From contig BCKQ01000002.1 in NCBI GenBank assembly GCA_001600695.1, forward strand, positions 930,001-994,000: a stretch of 64,000 nucleotides of DNA. The letters run 5' to 3'. The stretch comes from Ascoidea asiatica. Lineage: Eukaryota > Ascomycota > Saccharomycetes > Ascoideales > Ascoideaceae. Below are positions 55,623 through 64,000 of this stretch, one piece after another. Both the position numbers and the translations under genes were made by a program. Under the pieces are notes generated by a model. That model did not search any database and was not told the DNA's origin. It was given only the letters and a program-made list of their open reading frames with translations. The stretch's first letter is position 1. Each line of letters begins with the position of its first letter.

Positions 55623-56126
55623 ACTTACGACTCAAGCCTGGTGCTCCGGGCCGGTTCTGGTCCGGATTGAAATCCACCTAGAGTTAAGTCAGCTCTGTCC
55701 CAATTTTCCAGCGTCTGTAACGTCACCTAGACGGTCTGTTTCAGAATGCCATCCTAAACACTAGACGAACACCGCGGTGGTTTAGCATTGGCAGCTGGAA
55801 CACTTGTGGCATGCTACGTTCACACTTCATGCTTCCACGTTCAAAAATCCTTGCACTCTCAACTTTTCATCTCTTTTCAGTGTTTATTTCCTCATTGGGT
55901 CTCAAAACAATAATCATAAACTAGAGCACATGATCCAATAACATCTTTTAAATGGTTGCAAACTTATGCATCAAATATCTAAAGTCTGTAAAGTTAGCAT
56001 CAAAAATATAGATCCATAATATTGGTTTCTAAAATATTTTTATATATTTTTTTATATTTGAATATCATTTAAAATTTCATTAAATTCATTAACTTCTATA
56101 TAATTAATTGATTGATTTGTTTTCCT

Positions 56127-57938
56127 TCAGTCATCAAGAAAAACTTCACCATTATTATATGTCTCAATTGTTTCAACAATTTGATTCAAAAAATCTGAAT
56201 TACTTTTTAAATCCCAACCTAATCTTCTTGAAATTCTTAATATTTTTAAATTTGGAAATCGAAATTCTAATAACGCTAATAATAAATCTTCAATTTTAAT
56301 TTTATTGAATTGTCCCAATAATCCACTACTTGTAATATAAAATTCTTTAAGTAATCTATGAGAATTTACTTTAATTTCATTATCTTTATCATCTTTGAAA
56401 ATTTTGAATATATTATTTTCATATTTTTTTTTATTTTTTTTATTAGTACTATTATTATTATTACTATTATTATTAATATTAGAAAATTTTGAAATTATTG
56501 GTAAATTATAATCATTAAATATATCATTAGTTATGAAATCATCACTGACTTCAAATTTTATTAAGTTTGGGCACATTTTAAAAATAACATCCATAGAATT
56601 TCTACTTAATTTAACATTAGGATATAATATTGTCAAATTTTTTAGATAATTTCCAAATTTATTATTACTTAAAAATTTATAAATTCCATAATTACTTAAA
56701 TTTGAACAAAATTGTAATTGAATTTTTTTTAATTTCTTACTTATTCCATGTTGGATTATATCTTCATTATTTTCATTATTTTCTTGTTCCTCTGTATTTT
56801 CAATATTATCTTTTTCTTCATTTAAACTTATTAAAATTTCATCTGTAATTCCTCCACTTAGATATAAATCTTCTAATTTTTCAAATCTTAATTGATTTCC
56901 AATTTTAATTATTTCTGTTTTTTCTTGCTCATTTCCATAAATTTCATTAATTGAACTTCTAGGAAATCTTAATTCAATTAAATTTTTTAATTTACTTATA
57001 CATCCTATGAATTCTTTTAAATTAACAGCATCTAAAATCAAACTCAAATCTAATTTCTTTAGATTTAAACAATTTCTTAAACTTAATAACCCCATCAATC
57101 CAATTCTCATTTGTGGTAATTTTAATTCAATTAAATTAACTTGTGTTCTTTTTAAAATTTTTCCAATATTACTACTTTTAATAATTGAATTTAATCTACT
57201 TAAATCTAAATATTCAATTAAATCTCCTCTTGTATTTTTTATCTTTCTTTTATTATTATAATTATTAGAATTATTATAATAATTTCTAAAATTATCAACT
57301 TCAAGATATAATAATGGTGAATTATTATCAATTATTGACTCAAGAAATTTAAACAAATTTTTATTTGTTAAATATGGTGTTTTATAAAACTTTGATAAAA
57401 AAACTTTATAGAAAATCTTTGAAAGTAATAAATATTCAACTGAGAGTTTTTTTGTCAATATTAAAATTTTTATAATTATATCAACAGGTAACTTTAAAAA
57501 TTCACTTTTTTCTTTATTATTATTTTCTAGGTCATTTTCTTCATCATTTTCTTCATTATAAATAATATTTCCATTTTGATCTATCTTAAATTTATAATAA
57601 TTAGGTCCATATAATATTGATGCAAATACATCTGTTTTTTGAAATTGAGAATATTTCCAAATATATGAATATGATTTACAATTTCCATTAAATTTATTCT
57701 CTTTCAATAATGGAATTATTTTACTTTTAGATTCTCTAAATTGATTCACCAAATTAATTTCATTATTCAAAATTTCATTTTTATTACTATTCTCATTAGA
57801 ATAATTAAATGTATAAAAATTATCATTATCTTGTTCTTTCGAACTTCTATTGTCCTTTATTATACCATTAGGTCCATATCGCCTATAAGGCAACCTTGCC
57901 TTTTTTTCTCTTCGTTTATTAACCACTTTGAAAAATGC
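56127..57938 (-). CDS. F-box/LRR protein, first exon not identified
   Basis: A protein of about 600 aa or more, likely a substrate receptor of an SCF ubiquitin ligase. An F-box-like motif lies at about residues 145-190 (LPVDIIIKILILTKKLSVEYLLLSKIFYKVF). Leucine-rich repeats follow at about 230-430 (DLIEYLDLSRLNSI, NLIELKLPQMRIG, NLKKLDLSLILDAVNLKEF, KLEDLYLSGGITDEI, KLKKIQLQFCSNLSNYGIYKFL). The basic N-terminus (NKRREKKARLPYRRYGP) looks coding, but the frame has no ATG for about 270 codons. It runs back through a GTG (57926) to a TAG that forms a TTTAG acceptor at 57939-57940. So I infer an upstream exon spliced at 57938. I could not find a convincing donor and do not assign a symbol. Confidence 0.75.
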   Translation of the reverse strand, partial: AFFKVVNKRREKKARLPYRRYGPNGIIKDNRSSKEQDNDNFYTFNYSNENSNKNEILNNEINLVNQFRESKSKIIPLLKENKFNGNCKSYSYIWKYSQFQKTDVFASILYGPNYYKFKIDQNGNIIYNEENDEENDLENNNKEKSEFLKLPVDIIIKILILTKKLSVEYLLLSKIFYKVFLSKFYKTPYLTNKNLFKFLESIIDNNSPLLYLEVDNFRNYYNNSNNYNNKRKIKNTRGDLIEYLDLSRLNSIIKSSNIGKILKRTQVNLIELKLPQMRIGLMGLLSLRNCLNLKKLDLSLILDAVNLKEFIGCISKLKNLIELRFPRSSINEIYGNEQEKTEIIKIGNQLRFEKLEDLYLSGGITDEILISLNEEKDNIENTEEQENNENNEDIIQHGISKKLKKIQLQFCSNLSNYGIYKFLSNNKFGNYLKNLTILYPNVKLSRNSMDVIFKMCPNLIKFEVSDDFITNDIFNDYNLPIISKFSNINNNSNNNNSTNKKNKKKYENNIFKIFKDDKDNEIKVNSHRLLKEFYITSSGLLGQFNKIKIEDLLLALLEFRFPNLKILRISRRLGWDLKSNSDFLNQIVETIETYNNGEVFLDD

Positions 57939-58875
57939 CTAAATCACCTTTAATAGATATAATATCAATATATTAACCAGTGTAATAATAATATATTCAA
58001 AAGCTCAAAAGAAAAAAAAAATTTTTATTTTGTTCAATAAATAATCAACTATTCTACTTTACATATCTTATTTTTGCTTTTTATATTCTTAAAGTACCGG
58101 TACTTTTATTATATTTTAATCGATTAGTAATTACGGGTAAGCTAAGAAAAGAAAATTAGCACCGAATCTGGTTAAAACTATCCCGCGGAAGAAACATTCA
58201 GAACCCATTCATTCCTCCATACAAGTGCAATATTTAATATTATCAATATTTACTACAGTAGTCAAAATTCAATAATTCTATTAAAAAGATCTAATATAAA
58301 AATCGTTTATTTATCCTAATTACTATAAAAATTTAACAAAACTAAAAACAAAATTGGTCAGAAAAACATCCATAACAAACAGTAAAGGTCTGAAAAAAGA
58401 TTGGCTTTTTAGTAAGCTTAACGAATGGCTGCGAAGAATATACAAAAACTAAACATCAATTGAAAAAAAAAGCTAAAAACAAGTGAATAAGTGAATGAAT
58501 GAATGAATAAATAATTAACGAAAGAAACCGAGAATTAAACAATTAGCTAACAAACAAAAAAGTAATCGAAAGAAAAAAATAAAAAAATAAAATAATAATA
58601 ACAATAATACATTAAAGAAATGAGAGATAAGTAATAATTTAATCAAAAAATGAGAGTCTTTATAGATAAGTTTTTTTTCGTTATTTCAAAAAATAGAGAT
58701 ATGACATAAAAAAATCATTTCAAAAGAAAAAAAAAACAAAACAATGATAATTAACTTTAGGAATAACTGAAAATAATAACAATACCCAAACTTGAGAAAA
58801 AATATTGACTTTTTAAAAATTCTGTTCTATATTTTAGTATTTCATAAGAATTTTTGGTATATTCCAAGGGGTGTC
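57939..58875. other. F-box gene upstream region
   Basis: AT-rich, with a likely splice acceptor at its left edge. It carries the 16-bp palindrome at 58091-58106. The only near-consensus donor I noticed on the minus strand is a GTATGG near 58211-58216, which lacks a usable ATG before it. Positions 58430-58875 are A-rich 3' flank of the CRIB gene. Confidence 0.5.
58091..58106. promoter_or_regulatory. 16-bp perfect palindrome
   Basis: AAAGTACCGGTACTTT is self-complementary. It lies about 155 bp 5' of the F-box frame, either in its promoter or inside an inferred first intron. The CCGG centre is rare in this AT-rich context. Confidence 0.5.
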
Positions 58876-60546
58876 TTAAAATCCTCTTTCGCTTATACTA
58901 TTGAGTCTTTTTCTGTCAAAAGGTTGCTTGAATAAAACAGTTGGTGATTCTTGTATCTTTTCTCTAGAACTGCTTGAATTAGAAAATGAATAAGTAGATG
59001 GATTAACAGAAGTTGGAGAGGGAAGTTCAGATGAACTACCGGGGGACCTAAAGTAGTAAGAGTCTATTCCTAAACTACTTTGACCAGTTGAAACTGAGCC
59101 AAATGATTGCTGACTTATAGCAGAATTTCGAGCATTTGATTTATAAGAATCTTTAGCATATTCTACTGGTAGATTATTGTTGTTATTTCCACCAACTTTT
59201 TTCTCAAATTCTTCATCTTTATATTTATAATATTTGATAGATTGTTTGATATTAGATTGAAAAGAATTCATAGAGTTCATTGAATTTTGCGCTTGATGAT
59301 GTGGAAATTTAGAATTAGAGTTGATGTTAGGATTAGATATTGTAACAGCTGGTGGAGAAAATACTTTTGAATTTAATGTATTTTCATTTGGAATCAAAAG
59401 TTCTTGACTCTTAAAAGCTTCTTTGAGTAATGGCGTTGAAAGAGAATCCGAAATTGAATGACTATAAATTCTACTACTATGATTAGAATTATTTTTTGGG
59501 CCCATTGCATCAGTAAACCATGTCTTTGAAGCAGGTGACGACCAATCTTTCAGATTCAACATTTTTGCTGAATTATCATCATTAGTTATGGTTTGTAATG
59601 ATTCATTGATATTTTTGTAATTTTTCAGAGATAAAGAATGAATATTTTTTCCAAGAAATTTTGGAGGAATTGGAGGAGGAAAAGATGGAGGTGGAGCAGC
59701 CATATAAGGCATTGAGGTTGATTTTGATAAAGGTCTTCCCCGATGTAGCGGGCTACCATTTTTAGAGGATGAATTAGAATAATGACTACTTGATATTGAT
59801 GATCTGGATTTTTCATTTGAATGAGGACTTTCAGAAAATAAAGAATCTGTTTTTGAATTGGTAGAATTAGTTGAACTAGTAGAATTAAGAGTAGATGAAG
59901 ATGGAGTTGCTTTTTCATGTTTTACAATCAACTGATTCTTAAGAGCGTTCATTCTTGAAGTTTCTCCTGGAAAATTGATATATGGTAAGCTAGATCTTGA
60001 ATTTGACATTTGTTGATAATTTATGGGAAGCGGTTTGGATTTATTAGCTGCAAAACCTAGATCTTGACTTGGATTTTGTCTTAAATGTCTTTGAGTAGGA
60101 TTGTGACTTGGAGTTGGTGGGTTGCTTTGACCAACCAGATTGGAAAACCCCGGAGTATGACCATTCATATGATAAACATGATTAAAATTGAAAGGATTTG
60201 AAATACTTCTAGAATGTTTATCACTACCGAATGTATTAATAGATGATGAAGATATTTTTTTCAGTAATGTTTTTCTTCTATTTTTTTTATTGAATATATT
60301 TAAAATTTTTGATGATTCATCTTTTTCTTTTGATTTTGAAAATGATAAAGAATTATGTTTTTTACTTTTTCTTCTTGTTCTTGTTGAATATAAATTTTCA
60401 GATTCATTTTCAGAATCTGAAGAATCATTGAAATCCAAAAAGGAATCCTCGAACAGTAAAGGATCATAACTTTTTGGAATTTGATTGTTACGACTTGATG
60501 TTTGTTGAGACATCGAAAAATTTTGGTTAATGATTTGATTTCCCAT
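58876..60546 (-). CDS. CRIB-motif, proline-rich protein (Cdc42-effector-like)
   Basis: A 556-aa Ser/Asn-rich protein. At residues 115-126 it has ISNPFNFNHVYH, which fits the CRIB (Cdc42/Rac interactive binding) consensus I-S-x-P-x-x-F-x-H-x-x-H, followed by GHTPGFSNL where CRIB proteins usually have TGEFTGLP. Ahead of it is a basic cluster (KKNRRKTLLKK, 87-97), which in Gic-type effectors binds membrane lipids. A proline-rich stretch PPPSFPPPIPPKFLG (about 282-296) could bind SH3 domains. There is no kinase domain, so it is not a PAK. It may be a Gic1/Gic2-like effector, but the rest does not let me confirm orthology. The start Met is directly before GNQIINQ. Confidence 0.7.
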   Translation of the reverse strand: MGNQIINQNFSMSQQTSSRNNQIPKSYDPLLFEDSFLDFNDSSDSENESENLYSTRTRRKSKKHNSLSFSKSKEKDESSKILNIFNKKNRRKTLLKKISSSSINTFGSDKHSRSISNPFNFNHVYHMNGHTPGFSNLVGQSNPPTPSHNPTQRHLRQNPSQDLGFAANKSKPLPINYQQMSNSRSSLPYINFPGETSRMNALKNQLIVKHEKATPSSSTLNSTSSTNSTNSKTDSLFSESPHSNEKSRSSISSSHYSNSSSKNGSPLHRGRPLSKSTSMPYMAAPPPSFPPPIPPKFLGKNIHSLSLKNYKNINESLQTITNDDNSAKMLNLKDWSSPASKTWFTDAMGPKNNSNHSSRIYSHSISDSLSTPLLKEAFKSQELLIPNENTLNSKVFSPPAVTISNPNINSNSKFPHHQAQNSMNSMNSFQSNIKQSIKYYKYKDEEFEKKVGGNNNNNLPVEYAKDSYKSNARNSAISQQSFGSVSTGQSSLGIDSYYFRSPGSSSELPSPTSVNPSTYSFSNSSSSREKIQESPTVLFKQPFDRKRLNSISERGF

Positions 60547-62630
60547 TGGTTTATTATAGAATATATTAAAAGATTAATTGAGTAAGACTATCAAAGTAAA
60601 TGACTCAAGATTTTTAATTGAAAGTTGATTATATATTTTCTATAATGAATTCATAAAAATTGAGTTGAAAATATTTTGTTTGATACCTATTGGTTTAAAA
60701 TTTTTGAAATAGAAATTATTGAAATTATAAATAAAATTGAAATTAATAATTATGATAATAATAATAATAAAAATGTAAACTTGTATGATAGTAAATCTTT
60801 TATAAGAGTAAAATATTTGTTAATATCTGATAAAGCTATGGGGGGTCAAAAAATAAAAAAGGAGAAAAAAATAAGTAAAGAAGAATTTGTTCACTTATAA
60901 ATGATAAAGAAGTTGAGATTGAAAATAATAATGATAATAATAAGTGAGTAATTTAAATCAACTAATAAGATGCAGTAGTTCAAATTCAAACTGAAAATTA
61001 AATTAAAATTTAAATTTAAATTTTAAGGAAAATGTGAACGTAAATGATACTTTTAAATGCCCTTTATAGATTATAAATTTAGATAATTATAAAAACTGGC
61101 TTAATATAAAGAATTATAAAATAATACAATTGTACCTGAATATTATCTCGAATGAATATGGCTTCGAAAGCTTTGAAAAAATATAGTAATGATAAAACGA
61201 CAAATTTTTAGATGAATAAATTTTTTATGATTTTCTTTCAATACTAATTGTACTGCTGTAGTAATATTAAATATTAGATGAATTGATTCTACTTTGTGAC
61301 AATTAATAGAAATAATGATTAGATAATAATTGAAAAATAATTGGAAAAATGAGGATAAATTATTAATATGATAGAATATAAATAATAAAATTATTATATT
61401 ATAATATTAATTGAATGAAATAAGGAATGTTATAAATTTGAGATGGAAAATATAAAAAATAAAGAGACAAAATTATATTGTATTAATAGTATTAGTTAAA
61501 TAACTTGTCAAGAAGGAAAATTCAAATGAAGGTTTTTGAACTGAATGGATTGTATGTAAGATAGTTGAATAGGGCTATTTAATTAATTTTGAATTTTTTG
61601 AGTCTTTTAAATCTTTTAAGTCTTCAAAAGTTTTAAAAATTTTAACAAATTTAAAAGTATTGAAAATATTGAAAGTTTTGAAAAATTTGAAAGGTTTAGA
61701 GTATAAAATTCAAAGTTTATAATACAATGTTAATAGAAATTTAAATTTTAATATTGAATTTTAATTTTTTGATTTAATTTTGAATATGATAACAATTTCA
61801 AGCCTTTTAGTAAAATTTCAGTGAAGATCTTTACTAAATTGATTAAATGAATTTGATTTTTATTCGATTGATTAAGTTTTTAAGTATTAAATAAAGAGAG
61901 AAGGTGAAAGTAAAAGTAAAAGTAAAAGTACAATTTGTTGTAGGAAGAATGTTAATGAAATTTTAAAATTAAAATTAAAATTAATTTTTAGTTTTATTTT
62001 ATTAAATGAAAATAAAAATCAGAGGAATTTAAACAATTTTATATTATCTTTTGATTGAATTATTTATTTATTTTACTTATTCCAAAATTAAAAATGAATT
62101 TTATTTTTTTCTTGAAATAATTGATAATTTACTTTTGGTAATATTAGTCAAAATAATAAGTAATAATAAAGAATGATGAGGATGGTGATGAGTCGAAATT
62201 TTTAGTAAGTTTAAAAGAGAAAAAAAAGATGATGTAAATAAATTGAAGGTGATTTTTTTCAATTATTCTTAAACTCGTATTTGAAATTATATTTTTTAAT
62301 TGAATCTTTTAATGGAATTTAATGAAGAAAATGATATGACTTGTTGAAAATATTTTATTGGCTTATTTTTTTGATAATAAATTTATGAAAATAATAAAGT
62401 ACTTTAATATTGTAATATTTTAAAGGCAATAGAGATTTGATAATGATAGTATTATTGTAACTTGAACACTCTTTTTTGTTGTTAAGTAATATTGAATGTT
62501 TCCAAAATGATTATTTAAATACTTATTCAAAAAAATATTTATTAAAATTTTATGAGAATATTTAATAGAATATGTATTTTATATGTTATGAAGAGGTAAG
62601 TGTTGAATAAATGAAAGTTTGGTAAAACTT

Positions 62631-62680
62631 CTTATTTTTATAAAAAAATAAGTTATAAAGGCTCTAACTTGCAAAGTTAG
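62631..62680. repeat. Two consecutive hairpins
   Basis: CTTATTTTT (62631-62639) pairs with AAAAATAAG (62644-62652). CTAACTT (62664-62670) pairs with AAGTTAG (62674-62680) across a GCA loop. Confidence 0.8.
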
Positions 62681-62726
62681 ATATCTTGAAAGTTGTAACG
62701 TTAAAGAAATGAACTTTTTGAAATAA

Positions 62727-62748
62727 GTTGTAACTTGCAAGTTGCAAC
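62727..62748. repeat. 22-bp near-perfect palindrome
   Basis: A perfect 12-bp palindrome AACTTGCAAGTT (62732-62743) is flanked by GTTG and CAAC arms with a single T/G position between. As RNA that position would form a wobble pair. The core AACTTGCAA also occurs in the hairpin at 62666-62674. Confidence 0.8.
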
Positions 62749-62773
62749 TGGAAATTGACAATTTGAATTGTAT

Positions 62774-62825
62774 TTTTACATCTTTTACACCTTTTACATC
62801 TTTTATACAGCGAGAAGTGTAAAAA
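62774..62825. repeat. 9-bp tandem repeat with inverted copy
   Basis: TTTTACATC, TTTTACACC, TTTTACATC and TTTTATACA run head to tail (62774-62809). The complement GTGTAAAA of the second unit appears at 62818-62825, giving another stem. Confidence 0.85.
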
Positions 62826-64000
62826 CTGTAAGGTTACACCTGAGAAAATAGCGTTACTGGTGTGAGTTCTGTGTTTTTATTCAGTTTTACGTGAGTGGAT
62901 TGTATTTGTTGCAAGTGAATTTTGTGATTTTTACGCGTAATCAGATTAATCTAGGTGGATAAATAAGTAAGTTTAGCAAGCTGCAATGGAACAGCCTATC
63001 TCAAAACAGAAATGTAATGAAAGTTTTACTTTTTGAATATCCAGTGCTAGCTGCAATCGATAACAATAACAATCAGCGCAACAACAGTTAATTGTCAGTA
63101 ACATTACTAACCCTACCATAGAAAATCTGGATAATCTCATATCATTCACTGCAATGATGAATTGGTTTTAAATTGAATTATTCAAATATAATTTATATTC
63201 ATTTCGATACATTTCAAAGTACACAGAAAACTATTCTAAAGTATTAATACTACAAGAACAATAATTAGTTCTGGCTAGGCTAATAATTTTACTGGAAATA
63301 TTTCACCATGTTTCAAATTTATACACTTCATTTTGTTGTGCAGTTTTCTCTTATGGATCAATCCTTCAGTTTTCAAGGATACAATTTTTACTCCGGATTT
63401 TAAAAATTTGAATTTTCTTTTTTGGGTTTTATCAGGAAATCTCTAGGATTAAGTAGTAAAACAGAAGCAGAAGCAGCAGGAAGAAGAACAGCACGAATGT
63501 TAGTACTTCTCCAGTTACAGGAACTGGAGAAACTGGAGACACTGAGTTGTAGAAGCAAGTTCAGCACCACCACAACCACTAGCCTCTTTGGCTTTTGTGT
63601 CTGTGTTTCCCATTGCAAGGTATCAGCGTGAGACAAACCAACAGCGCTGGTTGGGAGTGCTCTGCGCAATTTTGCCATTCATCTGTGACACACGTAGCCT
63701 CGCTGCTCGCTTTTACTGCGCGCCCCAAAATGGAAAGTTTGAACAGCTTGGACTGTGCTGGTGTGCTTAGAGGCAAAAAAAAATGCTATACGGTAGGGGT
63801 GGCAGCATACAGCCAATAAACGATCTTTAAATGTCCTAAATTACCTGGTATGACTTCTTTTGAGCAAGGCTTGGCCTGCGCTCCCTTCCCAAACCCCTGT
63901 TTATACTTTGTGTTTGAGGCTGTTGATTTCCAAAGTTACACCCTTTGATTGGCTATATTTTTTTCCTAACTGCGAACTGCGTTTGTAATTTGCCACTTTT

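Larger units (their letters stand above)
54176..56126. other. KEL1 upstream region
   Basis: About 1.95 kb. Positions 54176-54367 continue the KEL1 frame without an ATG. Positions 54370-55300 are AT-rich with simple repeats. Positions 55350-55870 form a marked GC-richer patch with hexamer GCCACT and trinucleotide GCT repeats, GGGCCGG (about 55648), TGTAACGTCAC (55716-55726) and CCGCGG. Positions 55900-56126 are AT-rich 3' flank of the F-box gene. No tRNA found. Confidence 0.6.
60547..64000. other. 3.4 kb region without a supported gene
   Basis: Positions 60547-62600 are very AT-rich, with GTAAAA repeats (about 61908-61930) and TTGAAA-rich degenerate repeats (61590-61700). Positions 62631-62830 hold a cluster of hairpins. 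Positions 63420-63830 are GC-richer, with overlapping short frames on both strands and no family features. Near the right edge TTGATTGGCT (about 63945-63954) contains an inverted CCAAT box, suggesting the promoter of a gene beyond the window. Confidence 0.6.

Noticed and set aside
55640-55685. Possible tRNA 3' half (GGATTGAAATCC-like)
   Set aside because: The T-loop does not match GTTCRANNC, the T-stem does not pair and there is no A box at the right distance.
61551-63121. Possible 1.5 kb intron from GTATGTAAG (61551) to TACTAAC (63105-63111)
   Set aside because: The upstream exon would be ATGGATT only, and no conserved coding exon follows the acceptor; too long and unsupported.

Overview
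The window is 64 kb of very AT-rich nuclear DNA from a budding yeast (Saccharomycotina). Evidence: compact genes, mostly intronless; Asn/Ser-rich low-complexity tracts coded by AAT/AAC and TCA; introns with GTATGT donors and a TACTAAC branch point; and a yeast gene set (TOA2, SOK1, VMA3, NUP85, PIH1, AVT3/4, DTD1, AQY1, KOG1, a TDA11-like gene, PEX20, KEL1). PEX20 rather than PEX18/PEX21, and a VMA3 with two introns, argue against Saccharomyces and close relatives. I cannot name the species. I found no tRNA, rRNA, transposon, CRISPR or recognisable snRNA/snoRNA gene.

Layout. 1-10 kb: TOA2 (-), then a 1262-aa protein with an N-terminal RhoGAP domain and a C-terminal DH-PH-like module (-), then a 4.2 kb non-coding stretch. 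10-20 kb: SOK1 (+), VMA3 (+, three exons including a 13-nt micro-exon), NUP85 (-). 20-30 kb: PIH1 (+), an AVT3/AVT4-type vacuolar amino-acid exporter (-), DTD1 (-), a secreted Cys- and Thr-rich protein of unknown role (-), then 3.4 kb non-coding. 32-48 kb: aquaporin (+), KOG1/raptor (-), TDA11-like (-), PEX20 (-). 48-61 kb: KEL1/KEL2-type kelch protein (-), an F-box/LRR protein whose first exon is not evident (-), a CRIB-motif protein (-). 61-64 kb has no supported gene.

Functional themes. Several products belong to TOR/nutrient and vacuole biology (KOG1, AVT, VMA3, SOK1 as a PKA-pathway suppressor, PIH1 as an R2TP/TOR-assembly factor). Others belong to Rho/Cdc42 polarity (RhoGAP-DH-PH protein, KEL1, CRIB protein). 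They are separate transcription units and I see no cluster logic.

Most striking: the RhoGAP plus DH-PH architecture, the VMA3 micro-exon, the missing first exon of the F-box gene, and the long upstream regions. Many genes have a GC-richer patch of 0.2-0.5 kb lying 0.5-1.7 kb upstream of the start, carrying palindromes (TTACGTAA, CACGTG, GGGCCC, TGTAACGTCAC) in otherwise very AT-rich flanks. Some of these patches read like interrupted coding sequence. I report these as weak candidates only.
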